Of a DNA stretch of 64,000 nucleotides, positions 47,031 to 59,600 are shown piece after piece (position 1 is the stretch's first letter; each line of letters begins with the position of its first letter). Source of the stretch: Suillus spraguei (taxonomy: Eukaryota > Basidiomycota > Agaricomycetes > Boletales > Suillaceae); contig JABCPU010000042.1 in assembly GCA_016800925.1 (NCBI GenBank), forward strand, positions 215,372 to 279,371. Direction: 5' to 3'. The translations under genes and the position numbers were made by a program. A model generated the notes under the pieces. The model was given only the letters and a program-made list of their open reading frames with translations. It had not been told where the DNA came from and made no database searches.

Positions 47031-47794
47031 AGTGCTGTAAGAACCAGTAAGGCTCCGGCTGCAAGTTTTGTAGGGTGTGGGACCTGCTAAGATAAGAACG
47101 TGCTGAATGGTTAGATGAGTTGTTAGTGATTGTTATGCAATATGGAGAGCTATAATTCTGTGATGAAAGACAATAGACTTCAATGATAATGATAAGAATG
47201 AGTGTGATACGAGAATGAGACTGGACTTGTGAGACTGATCTGATTGCCTGTAGAAACAAGTGTACATGAGCTATTTTATAGTATGAAACGCTAAGGGTCC
47301 TTGGGTATGGAAAGGCCAAACAATTAGGTGAGGACAGTTGCAGAAGGATGTGGTGTTGAGCCTGACAGGGTAGAGTAGAGAGAAAGGAGAGAAAGTATGA
47401 AAATTGAGTGAGTGACAATATGAAGGGGTATGATATTTGACAGAGTTAACGAGAGTTTTGCTTGTTTTTGACAGATTCCAGATGACTAAGTGACAAGAGG
47501 GCGATGGAGATGCACTAAGGGCCAATATGCAATGAATGGATGACAACAAATGACAATGGAATCAAGATGAGGCAGTGGTCATTGATGGTGGTGAAGGTAA
47601 GCATTAATTTTGCTATTTCCGGGCACAGATGCTTGGTAATCACTACAGCGTGAGTCGCAGTATACATGGTACACTAGGAGTCTGGAACTGTATGACACAT
47701 GGGTGCTTTCAGCCCGAGCCCCTTCAGTGACAAACTCCGTACTATACGGGTCACCCGACCCACATAATATCCCGTCAAAGACGGGCCAGCGGAT

Positions 47795-48306
47795 GGTGGG
47801 CCGAGGTTATGTATATCCTCGATGTTGACGGATGGGCCGGGGGGAATATTATTTCCGATGGAGACGGGTGGGCCGGGAGACTTATATTTTCGGGAGAGAC
47901 GGGTGGGCCGAGGGAAACATGATTTCTAATGTTGACGGATGGGCCAGGGGGATATAATCCCCGACAGAGATGGGTGGGCTCATCTGGGTAGTATGTAGAG
48001 TAGGATATTATAGACAGCTGGGCTGAAGAGAGATGCAAGGCAAATATTATTGCATAGACGGGTGGGCCGAGGTAAGAGAATATTACATATACGGGTGGGC
48101 CGAGGTGAGAGAATATTACATATACGGGTGGGCCAAGGTGAGAGAATATTACATATACGGGTGGGCCGACGTGGGGTGTATTACATAGACGGGTGGGCCG
48201 AGGGTGCAGTAAAATATTTATTGCATAGACGGGTGGGCCGATGTGGGGGAATTTTACATAGACGGGTGGGCCGAGGTAAAATATATTACATATACGGGTG
48301 GGCCTA
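47795..48306 (+). repeat. G-rich minisatellite with core ACGGGTGGGCCGAGG
   Basis: About 12-14 units, spaced 31-45 bp. In the right half they are regular (AGAATATTACATATACGGGTGGGCCGAGGTG, in parts of about 36 bp). In the left half they are more diverged (GACGGATGGGCC). Any long frame here is an artefact of the repeats. Confidence 0.85.
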
Positions 48307-48439
48307 GATATGTATCATAAAGACGTACAGCTGATGTAGCCACCAGAGAATCAAACACATAGGATACATGCACCCTATGAGTGCATATACCTACCATCAA
48401 CCACCAAAATCTAAACCCTGAAGCACAAAAACCTGAATT

Positions 48440-50580
48440 CATCATGTCTGACATTCATCGATAATTGAGGTGCCGGGTGCCGGGTACCAAGTCCCGAATC
48501 CAGGAACTCGAAACTGGAGATGCAAACTAGAGATTTCCTGAATTCCAGATACCCGGACACCCGAAACACAACACACAAGGTGAAAGATTTAAAGTCCATG
48601 TGTGGAGTCATCTAGTGCTGAGTGCCGGGTGCAGGTGCAGAGTACTGAAACTAGAAACTAGAAACTCGAGATTCGAGACAAAACAGACATCTACCAAAAA
48701 TGTGTGGATCAAAGTTTTGTTGTTGCCTGACATGTGTCTGAGTCCCGAGGACCGAACCCCGAAATTGTAGACTACCAGATTTCGGGATTTGGGGTTCGGC
48801 ACTCGAGATTCAAGATTTGAGATGAAAAAGATATCTACCAAAAATGTGTGGATCAAAGTCATTTTATTGCCTCACATTGTTTTCGGTCTCAAGTGCAAAA
48901 GCCAGAGTACCGAACTGCGAACCCCTAAATAGTAGACTACCAGATTTTGGAGTTTGGAGTTCGGCACTTAGAATGTGTGGATCAATAGGTGTCTATTGCC
49001 TCACATTGTTCTGAGTCCCGAGTGCGAGTGCTGGGTGCCGGGGTTCAGGGATCAGCACTGACAATATGTTGCTCAAGATCTTTCACATTATGAGTACCAA
49101 GTCCCGAGTGCCGAGTGCCGGGTGCCGGAGCTCGGAAGTCCCGAGTCCCGAGTGCCGGGTGCCGGAGTTCGGGGTTCGGCACATACAATATGTGGATCGA
49201 GGACTTTCACATTGTTTTGACTGCCGAACCCCGAGCTCCGGCACCCGGGAGTTAGCACAATGTGAGGCAATACCATAATATTGATTTACACATGTTGAGT
49301 GCCGAACGCCGAGCTCCGGCACCCGGGAGCTAGCACAATGTGAGGCAATACCATGATATTGATTTACACAGTTGAGTGCCGAACCCGAGCTCCGGCACCC
49401 GGGAGCTAGCACAATGTGAGGCAATACCATAATATTGATTTACACATGTTGAGTGCCGAACCCCGAGCTCCGGCACCCGGGAGTTAGCACAATGTGAGGC
49501 AATACCATAATATTGATTTACACATGTGAGTGCCGAACCCCGAGCTCCGGCACCCGGGAGTTAGCACAATGTGAGGCAATACCATAATATTGATTTACAC
49601 ATTGGAGTGCCGAACCCCGAGCTCCGGCACCCGGGAGCAGCCAATGTGAGGCACCATATATTGATTTAAATTGTTGCCCACGTGAGCCCCGGTCCGGCAC
49701 CGGGGTGTTCGGCACTCAACTTGTGTAAATAAATATCATGGTGTTGCCTCACATTGTGCTCACTCCCGGGTGCCGGAGCTCGGGGTTCGGCACTCAACTT
49801 GTGTAAATCAATATCATGGTATTGCCTCACATGGTAACCCAGCACTCGGTGATCGTGATTCGGGACTCAACTTTGTATTGCCTCACATTGTTCTAACTCA
49901 CGGGTGGCGGGGTTCGGGGTCGGTGTGAAAATATATGGATCGATATCTGTCTCAGTGTTATGAGTACCACGTCCCGAGTCCCGAGTGCCGGGTGCCGGAG
50001 TTCGGGGTTCGGCATTCAACATGTGTACATCAATATCTTTGTATTGACTCACATTGTTCTCACTCCCGGGTGCTGGGGTTCGGGGTTGGGTGGTTAAATA
50101 TGTGGATCAATATCTTTCACATGGTTATGAGTCCCGAGTCCAGATTCCCAACTGCCGGGTGCCGGAGTTCGGGGTTCGGCACTCCCCACGTGTAAATCAA
50201 TATCTTGGTATTGCCTCACATGTTTCTCACTCCCGGGTGCCGGGGTTCGGGGGTCAGTGATAGAAAATGTGCATCGACATCTTTCACATTGTTATAAGTT
50301 CCAAGGCCCGAGTCCCGAGTGCCGGGTGCCGGAGTTCGGGGTTCGGCACTGAACATGTGTAAATCAATATCTTTGTATTGCCTCATATTGTTCTAACTCC
50401 CGAGTGCCGGAGTTCGGGGTTCAGCACATCAAATATGTGGATCGATATCTGTCACATGGTGATGAGTCCCAACTCCAGGGTCCTGGGGTCCGGGGTTCGG
50501 CACTTCAGATATATGGAATGATATGTTTCACAATGTGACCCGGCACCCGGCACAAGGTAACTCGACAGAGATGTTTCAAA
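48440..50580. repeat. CpG-rich minisatellite field, left of KDZ block, with internal inversion
   Basis: The field has units of about 76-78 bp. Each has a CpG-rich half (GTGCCGGGTGCCGGAG, TTCGGGGTTCGGCAC) and an AT-rich half (TGTGTAAATCAATATC, TATTGCCTCACATTG). Between about 49200 and 49660 the units read in reverse complement. From about 49700 to 50470 they read forward, with the switch near 49660-49690. Left of 49200 the units are more diverged. Regular starts of TGTGAGGCAA at 49261, 49339, 49415, 49493 and 49570 set the period. No gene is present. Confidence 0.85.
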
Positions 50581-50734
50581 TTCTTTAAATTGTGTGTTGT
50601 GTTTCAGGTAGCCGGATATCCGGAAGTCGCGAAATATCAATTGTGAATCTCCATTGTCCAGTTCCGGATGTCCGGACTTGGCATCCAGCACTGACATTCA
50701 TTCAAACATTGTATATACATCTATGAACCTACAA

Positions 50735-52873
50735 TTATGTAGCCATTTCACCCTCATCAGCAGAGGGTTCAACCTTCACCTCAACATCCATATCATCAGA
50801 ATCATATTCTGGGACAAGGTTGCCCGGATCATCTGGGTCCACAAGTTCGCCGGACGTTTGTGGACCCTCAGGCTGAATCTGGCTCAGCTCAAATATGAGA
50901 CCCTCAATGATAGATGCAGGCTGGACTTTCGGAGATGGAGGCTCCATTCCTGCCATATCCAAGTCAATGAGGGGAGCAAGTGCAGATGGGAGGGGTGAGA
51001 TGGCCAGGGGGACGGATTGATCAAGCAAAAAGGTTGCATTGACAGGAGAGTCGGGAAGTGGAAATGAAGGGTGCCGGTCCATGACTTTGCGACGAAGGCC
51101 CTCATGGAGGCGTTGCAGGGTATCAATCTTACCATCCTGCTCCGCCACACGAGCCTCAAGAAGAGCAATTCGAGCGGCACCATCCCGAATCGCAATTGCC
51201 ATGGAATGGAGATCCGGCATGGGCACATCGAGTGCCGGACGAGGCACTGGGGCGCTTGAAGACGGAATAGCTAAGTGAAAGATAAGGTCAGATGGTCATA
51301 GACAATTGGGGTGACTCACAAGCTGATGCAGGTGCAGGTGTCTTGGGGGCAGTGATTGTCTTGCTGCGCCCACGGGACTGTGCCTTGGGTGTGGTAACAG
51401 CAGGGACAGCTGGAGTGCCGGAGGGGCCACGAGATTGACTGCGAGTTCGGGCTTTGGACTGCGAGGCAGCCGGCGCATTGGAGGGAGCTCTGGAAGGTGT
51501 CCTGGAGCGAGCCTGCCGGGTGGTTGACTTCCCTCGAATACGTTTTGGCGGGGATCCCATGGATGCTGGGACACATTTGATCTTCTTGGTGGCGCAGCGG
51601 ACGCACGACAAACATGGGGCACGGGTCCTCCTGTCCAACCGAGTGGCGCAGGGCCACTTCTCCTGGGTGCAATAATGGCAGGGGTTGTTCTGTGGGTTCC
51701 ATTAGTTGATGGACTCATTGGAATTCATTAGAGTACTCACTGGGCCGGGAATGAGAATATCACCTGTATCCATGACTGCAGGTTCCTCAGCCGGAGTGCT
51801 GGACATTGCCTGGGGGGTCTCGACAACCTCCGGACGACTGCCGGAGGTGGCCTGACAATGGGTAAGTACAGGCGGGAGGTCCGGACAAAGAATGATGACT
51901 CACCATCACCTTGGGTGGACTGCCGGCAATGAGCTGATGATACATAAGCATTTTTCCAAGTGCCGGACAACTAAATATTACTTACTGAAGCAGGACCAAA
52001 CAATTGCTTCTTTGGGGAACGTGGTGAACGAGGGGAATGAGGCGTCCCTACACCAATTGTGGAAGGCCGGGGAACGTTGAGCGCCGGCACTCCACTCGAA
52101 ATAGGCTACAGAAAATTGAGAGAATGAAAACAATGAGCTGGACGACATACCTGAACAATTGTGTCTTCATCATCTTCCGACTCCACAAGCACATTCTGCT
52201 TGACATGGCGAGTTGCCTTGACCCGCTTGCGACCCTTCTTGGCCGACTTCGGAGGTGAGGAAGAGTGTCCGGACATCATGGGGGACTTCCTCTTCCTGCT
52301 CCCTTCCACCTCCGGCTCTGGGTCAGCAACAACCGCCTTACCTTTTCCTTTGTCCCGGAGCTCGGAGGTGGCGTGGGTGGAAGAACCAGCGACATTGCTG
52401 GCGATGACGGGTGGGGAGGGAAGGTCCACAGTGATTGGGCCAATGGAAGGGTTAGGCATGACAGGGAGATCACCTGAATGGTCACCTAACGCCTCCCAGG
52501 CGCGAATCTTGCTGCGCCAGGAGTGTTTCAACACCCGGGGGTCGTCATGACCGATGCTGTGCCAGTTGGGCCACACCCGGGGAGTCATGGACCTGACTCT
52601 CATCAACTCCTTGGAGCAGGATGCAATGATGCCGGGCATGTAAGGCCCTTTCTCATGCTCCCGGACAATCTCAGCCTACCCAGATCTTAGAAAAACCAAA
52701 AGTAAAATTAACACATGAATGGTACTTACCACAAGATTAGTGACTTGTGCTGTCAGAGCAAGGTGGGCTTGGCCAGTGCCGGCAGGCATGAGCCGAGCCC
52801 CGGCGATGATGCCCACAATCTGAGCAGTGGTTGCCTTGAGACTGGCCAAAGAGGTTTCAACTGAAGTAGACAT
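50735..52873 (-). CDS. Unfamiliar protein with paired C-x2-C-x6-C motifs and coiled coil
   Basis: A multi-exon gene. The start chosen (52873) gives MSTSVETSLASLKATTAQIV; an upstream in-frame ATG at 52945 is an alternative. Exon 2 (52680-52150) is basic and low-complexity, with NWHSIGHDDPRVLKHSWRSK and KKGRKRVKATRHVKQNVLVE. A later exon (51670-51290) has CHYCTQEKWPC and, after 14 residues, CVRCATKKIKC. This is two C-x2-C-x6-C units as in fungal Zn2Cys6 clusters, followed by an SR/P-rich linker. The last exon (51247-50735) has a coiled coil (RIALLEARVAEQDGKIDTLQ) and an acidic tail ending EGEMAT. Nuclear DNA binding is an inference. It is divergent from the gene at 53093. Confidence 0.65.
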
Positions 52874-53092
52874 TTGGATTGACTTGAAAGATGTGAAAAG
52901 CTTGAGATAAGTTTGAAATCTGTGATCACTTGGATGAAGTTTCAAAAGAAACCAGACAATTGAAGGACAATCTTGATAAGCGTTGATTGTTTGTCTTTGT
53001 TTGGTCGTGGTTCAACTTTCGGCCGTTGCCAGCCATGTGTTGAACTTCGAAGTTATCAGTTATCAATCAGTTTGATCAGTTGATCAGACATC
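52874..53092. promoter_or_regulatory. Divergent promoter region
   Basis: A gap of 219 bp between two start codons facing away from each other. It includes the near-palindromic TCAGTTATCAATCAGTTTGATCAGTTGATCA (around 53060-53085, in parts). No clear TATA box was seen. Confidence 0.35.
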
Positions 53093-54109
53093 ATGAGATC
53101 TCAACCAGCAGTCAGATTTTATGAACCTCCGGTCACTGAATACAACTCAATGGATGTGGATGATTCAACCGAGTCCCGGATTTCACTAGGTATGTTGTGC
53201 TTTCAGTACAGCTCTCAATTGACCGGAGATGGACCAGATGCACTGGATGATGTATACCTTGGGCCGGATGATGAGACTGAGTCCCGGATTTCATCAGGTA
53301 TGTGTTGCTTTGAGTATATCTTACAATTGACTGGACATTTATTAGATCCAAGTGAAGATGTATACCTTGGGCCGGATGATGAGATCGACTATGATTCTGG
53401 GTCATCAGGTGTTCCGGATGTCTTGGATGCAGTTTCTGGTAGGTTTCTCACTTCACCTTTAGATAGTCCAACTGTGGATGTTCATTCAATCCATCCAGAT
53501 CATTTATGCCCGGCTCAGCCTGAGGAACTGCCTTTGTTCAACGATCCGGACTTGTACCTAGGGCCTGATGATGATCTTATTGATTGTGATGAAGCACCGG
53601 AATGTGCTGATGTTGAGACTGATGCTCCGGCTATCCCAGGAATAGCAATTCCAGGTGAGTTCACTCATACAATCTCATTTTTATTGTTGATGTGATGTCC
53701 CAAGCACATGCAACACCTCCTAAATGTCAGTCCCCCATACCGGAACTCAGCAATGAAGACCTGCGTGCCATGCTTAGGGAGTTCATGCCCCTAGGGTCAT
53801 ATGATCAAACAGAATGTGAGTATTTAATTGTTCATCATGTATCATTCTGCTAATTTTCTTGAAGTTGAATCAATTCTGGATCGCCTGGACCATTACCAAC
53901 AGCGTCATGGCCATCTTCCGGAGCCTACCGTACATCAACTCCTCGAGGCCGACCGACCATTCCGAGTGGCTTGGGCTGACACATCCGACAAACTCAGAAG
54001 AGCTGATATGGACCTCCGGAGGTTGCAAAGGGCCAAACAGATGAGCTCTGAATTGCTGCTTGTATTAGATACCCTCATTGAAAAGTGTGATGATCAACCC
54101 CATATGTAA
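53093..54109 (+). CDS. Acidic protein with 36-residue YLGPDD repeats and helical C terminus
   Basis: The first exon begins MRSQPAVRFYEPPVTEY. It holds two 36-residue tandem copies (each starts TESRIS and ends with VYLGPDDE) and a third partial copy (DLYLGPDDDLIDC). In DNA this is a 108-bp in-frame duplication (about 53170-53385). After an intron from about 53655 to 53730 comes PELSNEDLRAMLREFMPLG. After a second intron (near 53815-53865) comes a helical part, SILDRLDHYQQRHGHLPEP, and KLRRADMDLRRLQRAKQMSS, to the stop at 54109. The family is not recognised and no enzyme motif is seen. Strong acidity and coiled-coil character suggest a protein-interaction role. Confidence 0.6.
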
Positions 54110-54520
54110 ATATTTGGATATTCATTCACATACTTACATCATGTTCACCACTGAATTTTTCATGTATAACAATGACATTTCCAATTGATTTTAGATGATG
54201 CACACACCCAATTGTCCCATTCCAACAGCCAATTATTGATTCCCGGGGTCCGGAGCTCGGTGATTGGGATTCATCCGGAACTCGGTGATCGGGTTTCGTG
54301 ATATTTGGATTTTCATTCACATACTTAAATCATGTGAACCACTGAATTTTTCATGTATATCAATGACAGTTCCAATGTATTTTAGATGATGCACAAACCC
54401 TAATCTCTAATACCAACTACCAATGATTGATACTTGGGTGCCGGACCTCGGTGATCGGGAGTCGTCCGGAACTCGGTGATCAGGATACGTCCGGAACTCG
54501 GTGCTTAGGATTCAACATTT
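54110..54520 (+). repeat. Two-copy tandem duplication with CCGGA motifs
   Basis: Two copies of about 190 and 120 bp begin ATATTTGGAT at 54111 and 54301. They share TTCATTCACATACTTA, CACTGAATTTTTCATGTATA and TTTTAGATGATGCACA. They are followed by GTCCGGAACTCGGTGATC repeats (54280, 54474, 54500). No gene was found here. Confidence 0.6.
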
Positions 54521-54601
54521 TGGAAGTGGGACACTGTGTTTTAAGAAGTGTGACAAATGATGAAAATGTGGTAAACATGGGGGCAGTTTGGTATATGTAC
54601 A

Positions 54602-56462
54602 TTATTTCCTTCCCCTTGCCCTGGTTACTCGAAGTGTACTCTCTACCGGCTTTTGAGACTTACTCCGGGTGGTCCTTGCGGATGGTTCAATGACAGCTTT
54701 CTTGCCCTGTATACTCCTTGGTTCCGGCGATGCGTTCCTCTCTTCCACTTCCTCAGTGATCCCGGCCAGGAGGTCGCCCATCCGTGATGTCAAAAGTGCA
54801 CCTGCCTTGGCCGGCCTGGCCGGGCGAGGCTCCGGCATTGAACATGGAACTTCTGTCTCCTTGGGTGCTGAAGATGGGTGTGCTATTTGTCTGGGTTTCT
54901 TCAGTGGGGATCGACCATCAGCCGAGTCATCATCAATGTCATCCTCCTTGTCATGAGTTTCACTGTCGGTATCACTCTCGGCTTCGGTTGATGGATCCCG
55001 GGGCCTTCGGAGAGTTCCACTCTTCTGCATTCTCACTTGACGAGTCAGACGCGATGGCGACTTGCCGGATACCACAGATGGTACCATGTCCCCATCCTTG
55101 TTCTTCCATGCTTTGAACAGAAATGTTGAATCTTTTCCTGTTTCCTGCTGAGCATACCAGAAATTGAGCAAGGCCGTTGTGTCCCAGTTTTGCAACTTCG
55201 AAGGCTCCTTCAGGTCAATATCGCCGGAAGATACTTCCTTGCCACAAAGTCATCCTGACTTTGTACGAGGGCACTCCATGGCACGACAGCCTTGTCATTC
55301 CCGGAACATATTCCTGTGTCCACGCATTCAGCAACAGCTCAGATGTTGCCACGAAAGACTCACTGTAGTGCGATGTAAGAAACGCCCTGACTATGGCTTT
55401 CTTCTCCTCAAGTTTTGTTTCCGTGATGTCTGGAAGCAACGGCATCCCATTTCCATCTGTGTCGAGTTCCAAAGCTGGTTTTCTGACTCTTTTGCGACCT
55501 CCCTTGACCTGTCGTCCTCCGTCCTGTGCCCCGGCACCTATCATTGTGATGATCAACGAATTCATTCTTGCATCCAAAGTTCAAACACTCACCGAACTGT
55601 TCCTGGGCGTACTCCTGCCATACTGGCTCAATGTCCTCCCAGTCCTTAGTCTTCATGAAGCTGTCCCCATCTCCTAATGCCTCATTATCATCATGCCTGC
55701 ACACATATATTGAGATCCAAGATCGGCGATGACGGACACAATTGACTTACATCCCGAACAGAACCTCTCCCTGTTCATTCTTCCAAGCTGACAACACAAA
55801 AACTCTCATCCCGCATTGCCTCCACATCTCTTTCGAAAAGTGCTCCATATATGCCGGTCCCTTCTTACGAGCAACTTCTGCTTGTATCTCCGGAGGAGGA
55901 AAGCTGTTTGACCATTCTTCCGCTGTTTCTTTTGCCTTCTCCAACTCGTCGTCGTCCAATTCAGCCATGACTCTCTTCACAGCCCCCTGATAATGTTTGA
56001 ACATACTGGGATCTCCCGGCTTTGCCCCGGACTCGTCCTCAATCCTCTTTAGCACCTCTTCGCGCTTCTGCTGGTAGACCACCATCCTAGGCGTCCATTT
56101 CCTCCCATACTTTATCATGTCCTTCCTTTCCTTCCTTTTCTTGTTGTTGAACAACCAAGTGTTATACATCTGAGAGTTGATGGAAGAATAAGATGTTAAA
56201 ATTGTAGTTTTTCAACACAACGAAGACGCATCACCTGCTTCCTCTTTTTCCATTGTCCTTGGTCGACTTTAGGAGCAAACAACCTGGCTGCCCTGGCAAT
56301 TGCAGTGAAAACCCCTCGCTTCTCACCCCTTTTGGCCGCGGTCCACTCAGGAAGGTAGTTCTTCAACTCCGAAATTTCGTTTTCCGTGAGCTTCTGTGTC
56401 TGTGGTTGACGTGCCCTATTTCTGCCGGAAGTCAAGTGAGTGGAATGACCCGTCCTTGCCAT
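54602..56462 (-). CDS. Unfamiliar basic/acidic protein with duplicated AWKN motif
   Basis: The start (56462) reads MARTGHSTHLTSGRNRARQP, basic. Then come ELKNYLPEWTAAKRGEKRG and exon 2 (56169-55747), MYNTWLFNNKKRKERK through YMEHFSKEMWRQ to RVFVLSAWKNEQGEVLFG. A related segment, FLFKAWKNKDGDMVPS, recurs at 55105-55060, so the protein has an internal duplication of this motif. The C terminus (54990-54602) is acidic, then rich in SP/KR (SETHDKEDDIDDDSADG). Introns of about 50 bp are clean (for example 56232-56170). Two places (near 55300 and 55225) seem to lack one base in G/C runs. The product is about 540 residues. The family is not recognised; it is divergent from the KDZ transposase with a 237-bp gap. 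Confidence 0.6.
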
Positions 56463-56699
56463 GGTGAATCAAATTGCAGAATGGGCTGAGGATAAGCAAG
56501 GTGGAAGAATGAACGAATTGACAGAAGTTGATCTTTGACAAAAGCCTAACAGTAGCTTAATTGAGCTATATTGGTCCCGAAGCCATAAATGGACATAAAT
56601 TTGTAATGAGTCGGCAGGACTGTATGACACCACAATGTAATAAAAATTCATTCCACCTGAGCAGATGCTTTGCTTGCAACATTAGCATTATAAAATAAG

Positions 56700-59600
56700 A
56701 TGAAGATAGGTAGATGCACCCCATTGCAAAAATCCCACAGGGTAGAAGCAAGGGGCAGCAAGGGTAGAAAGATTTGGGTCAAGGTCCCACTTGCAAGCAC
56801 AAGACGACGAGCCTACAGGTCCATGCCTCCCTCTCCCCCAGAATCACCAACACTTCAGCCTGTTCAGGCACCACCTCCTTGGGATGACTTTCCTGACAAT
56901 ACTTACGAGCAAGACCAAGGCTCATTTGAGCCATTGCAACTCCCAAAAACCATGGCAAGTTCATGTTAAATGTTGGAGTGTCATTCAAACTATAGCTCAA
57001 TATAAAAAATGCAGAGTCAAAATGACTACCTCAGGCAATGGCTGCCAAGGCAGGAATCATATCTGCATCACCTCCTGGATCGAGAAGCTCCACCAGAAGA
57101 CAGGAGATGCATCATCTGCCACCAGGATGGGGTCTACAAATGTCAAGATTGTCTTGGCGAGCCTCTCTATTGCACGGGCTGTTGCAGGAGTCAACATCGT
57201 TGCAATCCTTTCCACTGGATCAGTCAATGGAATGGTCAATTCTTCGAGCGGAGTTGTCTCGCTCATGTGGGACTCACCATACACCTCGGGCATGATGGCA
57301 AGCAATGTCCGGTGCTCACAGATAGGTGGGATTTGTTCGAAGGAGATGAACCTGAAGACCAGCTTGAGCCCGAAGATCTTCCGTCTGTGTCGGGACCTGA
57401 GTTCCAGCCGAAGGAAAACACCATGGTCATCGTTGACAAGTCCGGAGTTCACCGCCTCGAGGTTCGCTGCTGCGATTGTCCAAATGCCATGAGTCCGGAC
57501 ATTCAAATGTTTCGGCATGGATTTTTCCCTGCATCGTTTAACAGGCCGAAGACCGTGTTTACCTTCGGAGTGCTGGATGATTTTCTATTGGACAACCTTG
57601 AATGCGGCACCTCCGCAATGAACTATTACAGTAAGCTCCGGCGAATGACCTCGAGCATGTTTCCACACCTTGTTCCGGTAATGCTATTTGTGCTTCATCT
57701 AAAGGACATGATGTTGACACAGGCCGTGGCAAGGATCGATACAGAGAGCTCATGAGAGTCGCTCGACAGTGGAGGCAGTTGAAGACCATGAAATGGCATG
57801 GCTATGGCCATCGTTCTGACATCCCGAACGCAGGAGATCTTGCATTATTTTGCCCGGCATGTCCTCAGCCTGGGATTAATGTATCTTTGTCAGGGGATGA
57901 ATCACTTGATGAGTGAGTCATGTTCAATACCGAAGTGAACTCGGCGATGATAAGAACTCCAAGCTGGAAATACACCCGGTCATTTGTGATGGACGGAAAT
58001 TTCAAAGCTGAACACCTGCATCCCATTAATCCCCTCGATGAAGTTTGGCTTTCAGATGGGCTTGGATTCATGGTCGGAAAGGACAGGTATAACATGCATC
58101 TTGCGGAGGCTGCTGACACGGTGGAAAAATCGAGCTGCAACAATCACCGGGCGGTCAATCAAGCAAATGCGGCGCGGCACAAGCTCGAGTCCACAGGAAT
58201 CGGGGGAGTTGCCTGCGCCCGGCATGGGTGCTTTGTCCCTCACTCGATGGTTGATTTTCAGAAAGGGGAAAGGCAAGCCAAACATGCCAATCGACATTCA
58301 CTAGTTGACCATGCATCATTTGCAGACAAATGAACATGGACTACGCCTTTGTGAGGCTGCCCAGCACAACATGGAAGGCATTACCAGGGCTGTCACCTTC
58401 TATGACATTAATTGTCAATACAACAAGCACTTTCGTGTTCGGGTGGATCGAAGCCGATACCTTGACATGGTACCGGAACTGACCATCATTCCTGGAATCG
58501 GTTTGTGGCATGTGCATGGACATCAGGACAGTTGCTATGTCCGATATGCTTCGAATTTTATTGAAGGCATTGGCCGGATTGATGGAGAGATCATGGAGAC
58601 CCTATGGGCGCGTCTCAACCTGATTTCCCCTGCCGCTCGGGAATGTCATCCCCGCACCGAAAGGAATGTCTTGATTATCAGATGAACGATTCCAATTTCT
58701 GCAAGATGATCCGCATGAAAAGGACTCTTTGCCGGAAATACAAGCTGGCGAAGAATGGCATCGCCGAAAGTGGCAAGGCTTTCGACAGACTTGATGAAGC
58801 TGCACCCGGCAATTTAAAGACACAATGGTTAGCCAGCGAGATGGTCGCTCAGTCCAAGAGAATCAGGGATCCTGCGGCGATGGATTTATATGAAATCAAT
58901 ATCAAGAAGGGTAAGTTAACATTCTTTGTCTCCGTGGAGCTCCGCATTCATTTTTCACTTAGCACCAAGCAAAAAGGAGATCGAGCTTAGACTACTAGAA
59001 GCGGGTAATGCCCGTCATGCAGCACCCTCTCGCAGATCTGTGGCAACATGGATATCCATTGGGTTGGCAATTGAAGAGGCTCAAATTGCATTGCTCATCG
59101 AGGTCCGCAGAATTGGAAGACGATCGACGGAGACACAGAGATTAGATATCGCCCGGCAACGCGATCGTATTCAAGGCCAGATAGATGAATTCACTCGGTC
59201 TGCTCTTACGCATCTGGGAGAGGGATTTGATGCAGATGACGATCCTGACGACTTGAACATAGATATTCTTGACGATATCGATGATGACCCGGCGGATTTC
59301 ACCGAGACATCTGATGCATGGACAAACTCCCCTGAGCTCACCATAATTCCATTGCCATCAAACCTCGGGGTTGAACATTGCAGACGCTGTATGGCAGAGG
59401 ATCTGATTCCGTTGGAGATGTCCCTTCGTGAAGGGCAGGCCAATGATGCCCTGCACAATCTCCGCATTCACTTGTGCAACAAGGCTATCCTGTTCCGAAC
59501 AACAGTTAGGCAAGCCAAATCTCAAGCCCTAAAAACTCGAGCGTGGTCCCAGGTGACATCAGTGCAGCAGGCAGTATCCCTACATGCCAGTATATATACA

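Noticed and set aside
46924..47418. 164-codon minus-strand ORF as a stand-alone gene
   Set aside because: Only its last 30 or so residues resemble anything (start of the tyrosine recombinase relic); the rest is low-complexity.
48050..48307. 85-codon frame with repeated HIRVGRGERIL
   Set aside because: It is the G-rich minisatellite read through. It has no start context or homology.
47795..50580. CRISPR-like regular repeats
   Set aside because: Units are contiguous, diverged tandem repeats without unique spacers, and the genome is eukaryotic.
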